In this document: in pieces, positions 11,701-22,492 of the stretch
Layout of the letters: the number at the start of each line of letters is the position of its first letter
How positions within the stretch are numbered: position 1 is the first letter of the stretch
Origin: Euborellia annulipes
Taxonomy: Eukaryota > Arthropoda > Insecta > Dermaptera > Anisolabididae
Assembly (NCBI GenBank): GCA_023213315.1
Contig: JAKCPI010004325.1
Span: 62,001-126,000, forward strand
Reading direction: 5' to 3'
Length of the DNA stretch: 64,000 bases
Program-made: the position numbers and the translations under genes
Notes under the pieces: model-generated
What the model saw: only the letters and a program-made list of their open reading frames with translations
What the model was told of the DNA's origin: nothing
Database searches by the model: none

Positions 11701-11873
11701 TTTTCAGAATTCTGATGGAAATGGGACGGAGTAAGCCCTGGCCCGAAGTTTTAGCTCGACTTACAAACACATATCAATTGAGCGCAGAGCCTCTCCTTGA
11801 ATATTATTCTCCTCTTCTAGATTGGCTCAATCGAACTATTAATCGACTTAATATTCCTGTGGGCTGGAGTTAA
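5712..11873 (+). CDS. ACE: ACE-like zinc dipeptidyl carboxypeptidase (peptidase M2), N-terminus missing
   Basis: Ten exons: 5712-5937, 6014-6252, 6577-6768, 7906-8185, 10025-10133, 10832-10946, 11053-11170, 11225-11350, 11506-11652, 11708-11873 (stop TAA). They encode about 572 residues, matching the usual length of one ACE catalytic domain. The zinc motif HEMGH is at 10074-10088, and the downstream zinc-ligand Glu follows in FQEAVGD (exon 6). Also conserved are CHASA (substrate-binding His), [15 protein letters not shown], the SKFH motif, YIRYF (transition-state and chloride-site Tyr/Arg), [13 protein letters not shown] and a PLLDWL end. All expected active-site residues are present, so an active, normally secreted or ectodomain peptidase is likely (family knowledge). 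Exon 1 as listed begins with an acceptor site mid-codon, so a preceding exon with the signal peptide is missing; I could not identify it between 4034 and 5711. Introns hold MITEs, a LINE tail, a palindromic element and a tRNA-like gene. Confidence 0.95.
6974..7209. mobile_element. hAT-type MITE (236 bp)
   Basis: Ends CATAGGCGTCATTT / AAATGACGCCACTG, flanked on both sides by the perfect 8-bp duplication GAAGTGGC (6966-6973, 7210-7217). The core has opposed G and C runs. In ACE intron 3. Confidence 0.85.
7420..7480. repeat. Solo palindrome remnant of family P
   Basis: TTACCTTCGGTAATCGAAAG followed by TTGTGTGTTGTGCGATCAG and TCACACACGATT matches half of the palindrome seen intact at 51552-51640. 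Confidence 0.55.
8338..8570 (+). repeat. Dispersed repeat family W
   Basis: Contains GTACATGGATGGCGACCACG and, 170 nt later, CCGACCCCACATAAGGGAT. Better-preserved relatives are at 51074-51290 and 57330-57545, and a scrap is at 21928-21965. Non-coding, class unknown. Confidence 0.6.
8686..9119 (+). pseudogene. 5'-truncated LINE (non-LTR) tail with poly(A)
   Basis: An open frame from 8686 to the stop at 8998 encodes the end of an ORF2 protein: [15 protein letters not shown], then [17 protein letters not shown] and [11 protein letters not shown] 3' UTR of about 100 nt and an A run at 9099-9119 follow. The same tail is at 35640-36045. Typical 5'-truncated retrotransposon copy, in ACE intron 4. 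Confidence 0.8.
9131..9796 (+). mobile_element. Family P element (hairpin end plus 85-nt palindrome end)
   Basis: Left end is the hairpin TACTTTCTCT ... AGAGAAAGTA (9131-9180). The right end is a near-perfect palindrome reading AATCTGGTGTGAC ... GTCACACCAGATT (about 9701-9794). The body of about 500 nt is shared with copies at 33039-33820, 36726-37720, 51552-52233 and 60359-61016 and contains a GT/GGGTGGGT microsatellite and AAAGAGTACTAGTACTTTAC. No convincing ORF, so non-autonomous. Confidence 0.75.
10168..10236 (+). tRNA. tRNA-like gene or tRNA pseudogene
   Basis: Perfect A-box-like TAGGTTAAGGG and B box GGTTCGACTCC. The T arm is CCTGG/CCAGG with loop TTCGACT. The anticodon stem is CACGC/GCGTG with loop CGCGAAA, which has G where U33 is normal. 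The acceptor pairs only 5 of 7 positions. The nominal anticodon CGA would be Ser, but no long variable arm is present. More likely a tRNA-derived pseudogene or SINE head than a working tRNA. In ACE intron 5. Confidence 0.45.
10445..10755. repeat. Foldback element with hammerhead-like arms
   Basis: Inverted arms (about 10450-10565 and 10635-10745) meet around a short centre. The minus-strand arm 10477-10519 has stem I CAGCT/AGCTG, TTGAAGA, stem II GGTTC/GAACC and AAAACGTC. The plus arm has TTGAAGA at 10682 and GAAACGTC at 10707-10714. Core positions are partly decayed in both. Confidence 0.65.
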
Positions 11874-12654
11874 AATGTAATCTTGTATTTTTTAAAAAGG
11901 TAATTTACCTTATTAAAAAAAGAGTAATTTAATTTATTTATTTTATATTGCAGAAATGTATTTATATTCATATATATGCTATATGACAAAATAATATTAA
12001 ATAAATATATACAATTATCTAATCTCTATGTTAAATAGACAAAGAAAAAATCTTTCGTGACGGTTTAAGATAAACAAAAATTTTATTTATTATTCATCAG
12101 CATTATAAATTATAGGAAAAATTATGTAATGAAATAATAATAAATAATTTTAAATGTTTTATTGTTTAAAATTAAAATAAGACCTTCCCCTTTTTAGGCA
12201 TGAGAAGACAAAGATTCGTTCAAATAATTACAAGTAGTGACTCAACCTGGGAGGGGGAGTTTTAAGGAACACTTCGGTAGAATCTTTCAGAGGTTTTATG
12301 TTTAATATATACAATATAAAACAAAGGCAAACAATTTTTAAAATAATAAAAAAGACCATAAATCATGCCTAAGAGAATATTTTTTTCTCTTTTTTTTTTT
12401 TATCCCCAAACTCTTCCATCCCCGGTTGCGCCAATAATAACAATACTTAAGAATTTTTGTGCCTCAACCAACCAAAATAAATAATAATCACCTTCAAAAA
12501 TGCTTTTGGGTCTGCCAGAAGTCTGGCTTAAATATAGTTAATTTTAAATATTAATTTAACAACTTTAAATTTAATTTAATTACAAAATGGAGTTTTATGA
12601 CTGGGTAATTTGTACGAAAGAGGTATATACATCTTTATTAGTTTATTTATTTAT
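11874..12654. other. ACE 3' flank, no gene seen
   Basis: A/T-rich sequence holding the ACE 3' UTR and intergenic DNA. No coding frame, RNA gene or clear element recognised. Confidence 0.5.
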
Positions 12655-12850
12655 ATTTATTATATACAATAATACAACCTACGCTGACATTTCGGTTCGG
12701 CTTCGTAACTGTGAGAGGTCATGTAAAATATTTAAATATTTTTATATAATAACGATTTAAATATCTACCCAGGAGGGTTATATATTTATTATATACAGTA
12801 TTACAACCTCCGAACATCAGCGGTGGTTGTATTATAAATATATATACCAA
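12655..12850. repeat. Inverted repeat beside an ACE-derived fragment
   Basis: TATTTATTATATACA... and its near-complement around 12785-12848 flank a centre containing GCTGACATTTCGG and, opposite, CGAACATCAGCGG. It resembles a decayed member of the foldback/hammerhead class and abuts the ACE exon fragment at 12857. Confidence 0.45.
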
Positions 12851-12856
12851 TGAACA

Positions 12857-12929
12857 AGCAATTTACTTCAAGTTCAAATATTTAAAGCCCTCTGTCCAAT
12901 TTCTGTAACTGGCAAGACAGGTAATTGGC
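12857..12929 (+). pseudogene. Duplicated 73-bp piece of ACE exon 9
   Basis: Bases 12857-12929 match 11516-11588 inside the ACE-like gene with 71 of 73 identities and no gaps. The match lies wholly inside one exon, without introns, and ends abruptly on both sides. One difference is synonymous and one would change Gln to Pro. Confidence 0.9.
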
Positions 12930-12967
12930 GTCAGCGTCATTGTGATGCTTTTCGATTATATGTATAC

Positions 12968-15418
12968 TTATTCAGATTCACTCCCTGAATAGGAGGCTAA
13001 CATTGATAGTGCGTTATTTGTTTCTCCATTTGCATTTTTATTATTAGACGTTGCTTGTGAAGAGGTTGCTGTTGTTGTTGTTTCTACTTGGCTGGTTATT
13101 GTTGATGTTGGAGTTGCAGTGGTTTTTGGACGGACAAGATTAATACCAATGGATCTTTTTGTCATTTGGCCGATACTTCGATTCCATATTTGATCTGTGG
13201 CTTTTTCAAGATAAATCGGTTTAGTTTGAATCTGAAATAAAAAAAAAAAACATTAAAATTATATCATAAAAAATATTACTCTTTCCCCTTGCCGTACCCC
13301 TTTTTTGTTTTATCATATATAATTATATAGATTATTTACCAAAGGTAGTTGTTCTTTAATTTCTTGTTTCTCTTCATTTGAAATTGTTTTTAATAGGTTA
13401 TCTAACTTCTCCTTTTCTTGTTGATCTACTTGTTCTCTTATTGCCTTCAATTGTTTGTCTATTGAATCTTCCAACTTTGTTTTTTGAACTTTTTCCTTGT
13501 TTGGATCTTTATCATTATTTTTATGATGTTTCTTTTTCTTTTTTTCTTTTTACTTGACTGTTCTTCTTCATCTTTTGGTTCGGTTTTAATTTGAACATCA
13601 TCCAAATTTTGTTTTTTTGGTTCTATCTTAATGACATTGCCATCATAATCGATTTCTTCAATTATTTCTTCTTCTAAAATTCTTTTTTTCCAAAAACAGA
13701 TCTAAAATAAAAAACAAAAACAATATTTAAAATCGATTGCAATTATTGTGTCTTAAATATTAAATACTAGCTGTTCCACCACACTTAGTGTTCCTAACTG
13801 GGTCCTTGGCACATATCGAATATTTCTTGTTTTGTCCTTTAATGAATATTTTTCTTTATTTAGAAGGGTGATAAAAAGCAAGATATTATTCCTTCTTTAT
13901 CTTTAAAAAATCGTTCATTGCTTACAGAGATTATTTTTAAAAATCTATAAATACCTGACAAATTTTTCGTCTTCTGCTTCTTGTAATTCTTGGAGTCGTC
14001 TTTTAGCTTCTTCGCTATCAAATTGAGACAGCAGGGAATCAAAATCCACAGTCCTTTGCCTTCGATTGAGGTCTCTTAATTCCTCTAGAGACTCCAAAAG
14101 TTCCAACTCTTGTTTTGATTGTTTTGTTCGGTTTTCAAGTAACTAAAAAAAATAAATAAATTTATGGTATCAAAAAATCTATATGGCTCCCAAAAAAAAT
14201 TTACTCTTAATCATTAATAGGGTGAAGGGGTCTGTCAGATTGAATTGAATCTTGAATTCTCAAAATAAAGTATTATTTTGTGAAACTGAAGAGATAATCT
14301 TCACCTCGTGTGAAAATGGTAATAATATTAAAAACCTAGACAATATATTTATCTTTAGAACAAGTAGAAAATTGGAAGAAAGTTGAGGAAATTGAGATGA
14401 CAAATTAATTTCCATATATTTCCTCAGACCTAGTGGCACTTATTTCTATTTCTCCTAGAGTTTATGGAGTACAGTGAGGGTCAATACAATACTAAAGCAT
14501 CCTATGCAATTTCTCATGTAATTGTTTCAATGTTTAAAAAAAAAATATGAAAAAACTTTAATAAAAAAGAATATCAATAAATATTATTTGAGAAACAGTC
14601 CAAGGAAATATTGACTTCTTCTATAAAAACAAATATTCCTTCATTAATTAAATAAAATGATAATCACACAGCATCAAATGAAATTAAATAATCACATGGG
14701 ATAACCTTGGGGGTGCTTTAATATAAGTGATCTTCACTGTTCCTAAAATAGGCAAAAATGCTCACCTTCTCAGATTAATGGGCCACTAAGCAAAGTTTTG
14801 AAATAATTACCTTCATTGGATTGGTAGCCTCATCTTCTTTTCTTTCATCCTCTTCTCTTTGTGCTTGCTCTTCAGCTAATTTGAGAGCCATAAAATTTCT
14901 TGTTGCTCCTGCCTCAATTTCATAATCCGTATTTCGCGGATCTGTTTTAAAAGAAATTTCTTGTAAACATCTGGTGCACTGGAAAAATTAAATAGATGTT
15001 AGTAGAAATAAACACTTTGCATAAAAATTAAACAAAGTTTTGATTTTGAAAAAAATGTTTATGGCATTTATTTTTCTTTAAAGTTATAAAGAGGAGTGGC
15101 CTATACCTTAATATAAAATCTATATATCCTTATTCCTAAATAATCTTGTCCTTCAACGTCTTCTTTTCTGGCATTAAATTTTTTTCCTTTATAAATATAT
15201 TCCCCACAAGTGATACAACGCATATTAAATGGAGCCATTAATCTTACAGTGTATTGCCGATTTTTGGGCAATTTCATGCGAGGTATTTTTGAAGGATCAA
15301 AATCCGGTGGATAATATTTCTAAAATAAAATAACATATTAGATTTATTGTATTAGAAGTTGTTATAAAATAGTCTTAATTAACACAAAACTTACATTTAA
15401 AACTTTACGTTCTGACAT
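12968..15418 (-). CDS. YJU2: YJU2/CCDC94 splicing factor (coiled-coil, zinc-binding)
   Basis: Six exons: 15418-15395, 15319-15107, 14978-14811, 14142-13955, 13701-13340, 13231-12968 (stop). About 405 aa if the frame is repaired. The N-terminus MSERKVLN, then [14 protein letters not shown], is the family signature. Zinc-binding Cys pairs are CITC and [19 protein letters not shown] and [17 protein letters not shown] (coiled coil) follow, and the end is [15 protein letters not shown]2 acts in the spliceosome at the first catalytic step (family knowledge). Exon 5 is a Lys/Glu-rich linker where the frame does not hold: at the T7 run at 13539-13545 (plus strand) the frame shifts, and with the best exon-4 donor a second T7 run at 13683-13689 also shifts. 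Adding one base to each T7 run restores a full ORF, so this looks more like homopolymer miscalling than loss of the gene. Confidence 0.92.
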
Positions 15419-15429
15419 CTTGTTTTATA

Positions 15430-15599
15430 TTATTTTAAAATTTATCAATTGTATTATTTATAAAGTTAATTTAAATATTAATTATAAACAATCTAATATA
15501 ATTTTTTTTAATTATAAATAGTGGAAACAAAAATTGACACTTCTTATTTCACCATTGCTATTGATATGAAGTTAGCAAAGCTTTTTGCAGTGCTGCCAA

Positions 15600-15638
<39 letters not shown>

Positions 15639-16126
15639 TTTGGGGTTGGTGGGTGTTTTTTTTTTATTATATATTAATAGAAGGACTTTCAACGTTCTGA
15701 TTTCTCGGATCAGGGAACAACTCGGGCTCACCCATCCGAAGTTTCGCCATGCTTGGCATCACTTAACCGGAACAATTATGGTGATTGTTGCTCTTCACCG
15801 TTGGCAGCCCCCCCCCCCCCCCCCCTCCAATATTAGTTATAGAGTGGACCAATCAACTCGAAAACTATTCAAGTTATTAAAATTATACATTTTTAATTTT
15901 TGCAAAATGTTTTATAATATCATCTTCCTACTAAATGAGCAAAATTCCTACTTGTTCTTAGCAATCTTGTATGTTCGCATGGATTTTCTCTTGACTGTCG
16001 AAAACTACAGATTACACAAAAGGTGAAGTAAATGATAGTGGAGAGGGTAGGACGGGTTAGTATAAACGCAGCTTTAGGATAAATTAAAGAAAAATACTAA
16101 TATTATTGTATAATATAGATATTTAT
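15430..16126. other. Intergenic, YJU2 upstream / EIF2B5 downstream
   Basis: Contains a T run of about 36 at 15602-15637, a C run at 15811-15824 and a 5S-like block (15698-15775). The plus-strand frame across it (15640-16026) depends on these simple runs and is not credible as a gene. Any YJU2 promoter lies just above 15418; no clear TATA box. Confidence 0.5.
15698..15775 (-). repeat. Possible 5S rRNA-derived fragment
   Basis: On the minus strand GGTTAAGTGATGCC ... ACTTCGGATGGGTGAGCCCG ... GTTGTTCCCTG resembles the TTAAGC ... TACTTGGATGGGTGACCGCC ... GGGAACACC part of 5S rRNA, but with many differences. Either a decayed 5S copy or a 5S-headed SINE. Confidence 0.3.
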
Positions 16127-19100
16127 TTATTCTTCACTACTTTCCTCATCTGCTTCTTCAAGCCATTTTATAAGTGGAGCAATCTGAAAATATTATGTTT
16201 ATTATATATAAATATTTCTATTTCTATTAAATTTTCAATGCGATTAATCATAAAAAAATTTACCTGTTTTCTCAAATCTTGAGCAATAGTACTTTCAGGG
16301 TCGGGATTTTTATACCATTTTAAAATGGCTTGCTCATCTATAACATCTTTATCATAGAGGAGATGTAATACTTTTTGGAGTCCGTTCCTTAAATCTTCAT
16401 TTGATCCTGTTAAATCCTAAAAAATTTATTTGATATAATAAAACTCAGCCTACTCCATGAGAAGACAACTCCACAAATGAATCTTTAAAACTTCTAAAAT
16501 TTAATATTCTTAAAATAAAAATAATAAATAATTTTTTTGCATTCACCATATAAAAAGAATTAAATGTGCTCTACCAAAATTTTAATTTTTTTATGGGGTC
16601 CATATGTATATAATGATCTTTATTATATTTCCTCCTAAAAAATATTTTGTAAAATTAAAAATGTAATGTACCTCAATAGCTTGAAGACAAAGTTCCATTC
16701 CTTGTGCATTTCGTACATAATTTACAAGCACGGGTAAGAGGTGAGCGAAAAGGGAATTTAAACGTGACAGATAATTAGCAGGACTGGTTAATTGTTCGGG
16801 CATAGATAACAAAGCACGGACAACATGCCAAGTAACTTCGCCTGCTGGCACATTGTAAGCGTAACGAGAAGAGTTGATTTCCAAACAGAGATTGTCACAA
16901 GGAAGACGATCTTCAAAACCTCGCATCAAAGAGTCAATCACTTCATTGTAAAACACTGAAATTTCAAATTTAATATTTTATTCTTATTTTTAATATGATA
17001 AATTCATTAATATTTACAATTGGCATCATCTAGTGGTGGACTTGGTCCTCTAGAACTAGTTTCAGCGTCGCTTGTCTCATCATCTTCTTCTGCTAACCCA
17101 TCACTATTATCAGCAGCTGAAGCTCGTATATCGAGACTTTGAGGCAAAAGAATTGAAGCCCTTCTCCCTTCGACCTCAGAATCACTATCGGAATCTTCAT
17201 CATCTACATTATTTGGTACAATCCAAGCTTTCGGAGATATTTGTTTCCATAACGCTAGAAAAATATATATATATAATGTAAAAAATAAATACTAAGAAAA
17301 AATAAAATTACTTACAAATATCATCGATATATTTGCGATTAGGTTCAGAGACAATTATGACTGGTCGTTGAATTTCTTCCTCTTTTTCTATTCTTACGCC
17401 TGGTCCAAGAATACAGCCAGGTGCGAGTTTTGCTTTACTCGCTACATAACAACCTTCAGACAGAATACAACTCTCAATTTGACAATCATCCTGTTGATCA
17501 ATAAATAAAACAAATAAAGAAATGTTATATAATAATACAGCCACTTATTTATCTTGAATGCCTACCTCTACTATGACGTTATCCCAAAGAAAAGAGTCGG
17601 TGAGTGAAACGTTTTCACCAATTTTACAATTACATCCAATAACAGTTCGAGTTACAAACGTATTTTGATCTAAAACTGTGTTTTTTCCAATTACAACACT
17701 TTCTTCGAGAATACATCCTCTATAAAATAAATATTAAAATAATAACAACAAATTACATTATAATAATAAAATAAATATGATTATACATACTTTGATAAAG
17801 AAATAGAGCCTTGTTTATAAATATGATGTCTTGAAAAAATATAAGGCTCTTCTTCTTCTAGAGATTCAGGAACAGAAGGGAAAGTCCATCGATGTATAAC
17901 CGCATTGCTAAGAAAAAAATTAATAATACTAAGTAATGTAGTTTTAATAACTCACATCAGGAAAAAATCTTATTCTTACAAAAAAAAGTGAGTTATTTGA
18001 TTTTGAAACCTAGTTATAGTTTTTTAAATCATACCTAATTGCTTGGTATGCAGGCCAACCACCATTCATAGCAGAAGCTGCGTATTGATTTTTTGGTACT
18101 GGAAACCAATACACGCAATATTGCATAATTTCTTCATCCATCAGGATACCCTTTACGAGATCATCTACACATTCATAATCAAAATTATCGGCAAACAAGG
18201 GCGGAACTGTTGAAGAGCATAACCAGATGCCCGTGTCTAAAAGATCAGTACGAACTGCTACGCCATTTAGAGATCTTGAGATGAATATATCCTATAAATA
18301 AAAATTTAAATTGCATTTTATAAGAAAAAAATTTTTTAGGCGTAACGAAGTTATGATTCCACTTCTCATAATCAGATCTATTTTCTAAAAACAGACGTTA
18401 AAATTTAACATAAATTGGGTGTTAAAAAGTAAAGTAATAACATCAGCGTTAAAAATTCACTAAACCAAGTTTTAACAGCGTCGTTAACCATTTGGTATCC
18501 AAATGGCTTAAATAAAAAGCCTGGGGTCCGAACCCGCGACTTTCGGCTTAGAAGGTAGGCACGCTACCAACTACACCAAGCCCGAGGCCCCCCAGGGTTA
18601 AAAATGCTATTCTCTAAACAAAATTTTAACAGCGACGTTAACATGTTACTTTTATCTCAAAGCTGTCAAAATCATAAACTTACTTTTAAGTTAATGACGC
18701 AATTTTGATGCATTAAATTCGGCGTTAAAAATATTAAAGACACCCCTAGACATGTCATTAATTTTTAACACTATTGACTAAATGTTAACGCTTTGGCGTT
18801 AAAGTTTTTGCTTACAGAATAGAAATTTGAGCCAAGGTGGTGTTAAAATGAATTGACGCTGATTTCAGATGTTAAAAGTTAACGTTTTTGCTTAGTGAAT
18901 CGACCTGAATGACAATGAATAATATCGTATGCGCATAAATTATATTTTTACAAAAAAAAAAAAAAAAAACTCGAAACATAGAACCTGGTATCTTTTTAGT
19001 ATTGTTTAACATATGTTTTATTGATATTAACAAATTGATTTAAAAAAATAAATATACAAACCAATGGAAAAGTAATTTTACGATCAGAAGATTTTAATTT

Positions 19101-21021
19101 TCGGTGTATTAATACTCTATTAGTTTGGTTATCAGCTGCAATAAGCATTTCTTCTCCAAAAGTCTGTGTTTTATGACCTGGCCCAGCTCCTTGACATACC
19201 ATCGCAATTACAGCACCTTTATCCCTTCGCTGAATAGCCCTTAAAATAAATATTATATATATAGATATATCAAGATAAAATAATAATAGTTTGTTGAGTG
19301 TGGAAGTGGCTGTGATTAATATCTTAAAAGAATGGAAGGAGGTAGCAGCCAGGAAGGAGTGTCTCCAAAACAATGAAACTCCCAGATATTCGCGACGTTT
19401 CGGTCCAAATTTATTTGACCATCATCAGGCAACCAGGCTACAATAGATTTTTATTCATAATTAACATCATTAACAATTAAAACAACCATTTTAATGTTTT
19501 AATTGTTAATGATGTTAATTATGAATAAAAATCTATTGTAGCCTGATTGCCTGATGATGGTCAAATAAATTTGGACCGAAACGTCGCGAATATCTGGGAG
19601 TTTCATTGTTTTGGAGACACTCCTTCCTGGCTGCTACCTCCTTCCATTCTTTTAAAAAAAATAATAATAGATTTAAGAGAACTTACTTAAACTTTTCAAG
19701 AAGAGGGACCACTGAGAGATTGCCTACTGTTGTTCCATTAAGAAGAATGAAATCTCCTCGAATAACTCCCTTGGCATAAAGATCTCGCATTGCGTCACCC
19801 ATTGAACGGCATATCTCAGACATTACAAGAGTGATACTCATTGGAGAATAGTCACCATTCCATTTACTTGTCCTAAGATCAAAAGCGTATTAAAAGAAAA
19901 TTTATTTTTAATAAAAAATATTATTATTCTCTAAATTACTTGACATATTCTTTCATCAAATCACTATGGGATGAGCTGAATAAGATAACTTCTTCCACAC
20001 CAGAATATGAAAGAAAATCGAGGGTATAATCCAAAAAAGGTCGATTTATAAGGGGCATCAATGCCTGAAAAAAAAATTTTATCAAGTTAGTCCTGTTTTA
20101 GGGGCGCTACAAAATATGATATTATAATAATACTAATTCCTTTCTTTCCAATCAGTAAAAAAAAAACTACAACAATAAAAAATTTCATGACTCATTTTTT
20201 ATGGTTTCTAAGATAATATTGTCATGTGTTTTTGGAATACCGCACATTGTGGGAGGAGGGGGAGTACGGTGCTATTTTCGTAACGAAAATATATTCAGGC
20301 ACTCCTGTGAATGATGTATGGCCGGTTTTTTGAAAAGTTAGATATCGAACCAATACTCTTAACAATACGATAACTTGACAAATTGCGTTGCTTGAAGATC
20401 TATTATTTCTATAAATCCGGGCATTAGAGTTTAAATAGATATTTTGGTACAGATAGAGGACAGAGAATTGGCATAGACAAGTTTTCTCGAGTTATGTCGC
20501 GAAGGTTGTTGATATCTATGCGGCCCTTCTTTTGGGCCATTTTCAAGAATGTAGGATTAGGAAGTGTCTCAGAAGTTTGGATTTGCTTCTGAGATCTAGG
20601 AGGATTGGTTGTCGGTAATAGTGTTTGTGTTTTGATTTGTATAAAATTATCAACCTAATGCCCTATTATATTATATTTTAAGGCTTTACAAAAACTTTGG
20701 CCTAGGAATAATTATCTTTTCTTCTAAAAGAAATAAACCATATGTCTCGTTAGTCTTAAGTAGGTATTTTAAAATAGTAAAATTTATTAATATGCAATGC
20801 ATTTAATTTTAGATGTCGAAATGACATTCTGATGACATTATATATTTGTAATTTATAAGATTAGGTAGGCCTATATAATTAAAAAAATGCTTTATGATAC
20901 TTACAGATGGTTTGTAAAAAGTGATTGGATGAAATTTATTATTAAAATTATCACATATTACAACAGCTTGGATAACATCCTTTTTTTGGATGTCCTCTTT
21001 TTTTGGTACTTTTTTAGACAT
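16127..21021 (-). CDS. EIF2B5: Translation initiation factor eIF2B subunit epsilon
   Basis: Twelve exons: 21021-20905, 20064-19940, 19872-19687, 19239-19062, 18291-18035, 17907-17791, 17719-17566, 17490-17316, 17254-17018, 16955-16672, 16416-16264, 16183-16127; about 679 aa (human about 720). It is the catalytic subunit of the guanine exchange factor that recycles eIF2-GDP. N-terminal nucleotidyltransferase-like domain (QAVVICDNFNNKF; PLINRPFLDYTLDFL), then left-handed beta-helix hexapeptide repeats (GCILEESVVIGKNT; VIGCNCKIGENV), an acidic linker in exon 9, the catalytic heat-like domain (CDNLCLEINSSRYAYNV) and the C-terminal W2/AA-box (IKWLEEADEESSEE). No frame problems. Same strand as YJU2, 0.7 kb upstream of it. 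Introns carry a SINE and a 330-bp foldback. Confidence 0.96.
18488..18600 (-). repeat. tRNA-derived SINE, family 2
   Basis: Minus strand: GGGCTTGGTGTAGTTGGTAG (A-box region), GGGTTCGGACCCC (B box), then TTATTTAAGCCATTTGGATA. Same family at 33250-33366 and 56225-56290. In EIF2B5 intron 4. Confidence 0.65.
19323..19657. repeat. 335-bp foldback with two hammerhead-like cores
   Basis: Arms of about 160 nt are almost perfectly complementary. The plus arm holds CTGATGA (19551-19557) and GAAACGTC (19578-19585); the minus arm holds the same at 19394-19428. Stem I TTGC/GCGA and stem II GGTC/GACC can pair. In EIF2B5 intron 3. Confidence 0.85.
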
Positions 21022-22492
21022 CTTTTAATAAATTTACAAAAATTTCATCACCTTAAAATTAAAATAAAATAATAAAATTTGCAAAGTGAGTTTGGCACTT
21101 TTGCGATTGAATCATTGAAAGTGGATTTTAGTGATTTAAAAGTGACAGGTACAAAGATCCTAACAAAAAAATCACTAAAATAAAATTTAGAGGGATTTTC
21201 AAAAATAAATATTATTGAAATATTTTGAATATGATTATTAAAATTAATGAGGACAATAATCCACTCGTTATATTAAATATCAATGAGGGGCTTTGTCAGA
21301 CATTTTAATTTAAAAAAAATACATATTCCAAATTTCACCTATCTGCATTTCTAAATCGAGATCACCCAACACACACACAAAATCTCAGACATAATTAATT
21401 AATTAATTAATTTTGTACTCAGGGAGGCCTAAAACTTCCAGAATCATCAAAATCTCGAAGTTCGAATTTTTTTACGATTACAATATTTTCTCCCAAAAAA
21501 AGAAAATACTTTTTTTTGACTCTCTTCTAGCTTTTTAAACATGGCTGCCAATTCAACGTCTCCTTGTTGCCTTTTAGAAATTGGTTGGCGCCAGGGAATA
21601 AACGGGAATATTGGCGCTAAGTTTTTGGTCACTGATGCTCAATTGCTAATTTATCCAATTTATCAAAATAATTCATTTTCAATTTGTAACAAAGGACAAC
21701 TAATCTAATCTCAGCTAATCTAGGTAAGGTTTTATGAATATATTAATTTAAATCAATACAAATTTTAGTAGGTTTTGATATTCGCTACCCTTCCTGATTT
21801 TACATAGATATAAGAAAGGTACTTTTAAATTTTATACAAATATTTCTTTTACTTAGACACTAATTTATAAAAATTATCCTGAGTATTTGAGATTAATTTA
21901 TTAAGATTTGTTGTCTGTTTTAGTTTCCGCCGACCCCGCACCGCGGGATTAATAATGGAGAGGACAGAAGAGAGAAGAAGTTGTCTGTTTTAGTATTCCT
22001 TGGTTTAGTTTAAACAAGTCTGGTATTCATATTCTTTGGACATTGTACAACAATTTCGTCTAATAAAATAAAAGTGTTCTAACAAGAACCCTTGGCAACA
22101 AAACATTTCGGATTTGGATCATGTCACTTCAGGTAAATAAGTGTAAAAAACAATTTATAAAACATTTATTATAAAATTATTATATACATATCAACAAATA
22201 GGACGATTGATTATCAATTTTTGGGAATTTATAGATAACTCGACGATTTTTAGTCATGAGATTCATTTTAGAAGCAACAGGACGTAGCCTATTTTAATTT
22301 TCCAAACTTTTCAGGAGGTTAAAAAAAATTATTTTTATTGAGGAAATTTTGAGTCTAATGGTCTGGATAATGATAAGAGTATCTAGTCATGCCCATACTC
22401 GTTATAAATAGTTAATAAAATAGATGATAGATGAACATGACATGCACATGGAAGAAAATGAATTAGGCATTTACAAATCTTTGAAATATTAA
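21022..22492. other. Intergenic between EIF2B5 and the four-TM gene
   Basis: A/T-rich. Two TTGGCGC motifs (near 21582 and 21613), E2F-site-like, lie about 570-600 bp upstream of the EIF2B5 start; significance unknown. A scrap of repeat W at 21928-21965 (CCGACCCCGCACCGCGGG). The 61-aa frame at 21447-21632 (-) matches nothing I recognise. A divergent (AATTA)n run at 21394-21412. Confidence 0.4.

Noticed and set aside
15640..16026. 128-aa plus-strand frame
   Set aside because: Built from T and C homopolymer runs plus a 5S-like block; no domain.
21447..21632. 61-aa minus-strand frame
   Set aside because: No recognisable domain, no splice partners and low-complexity surroundings.
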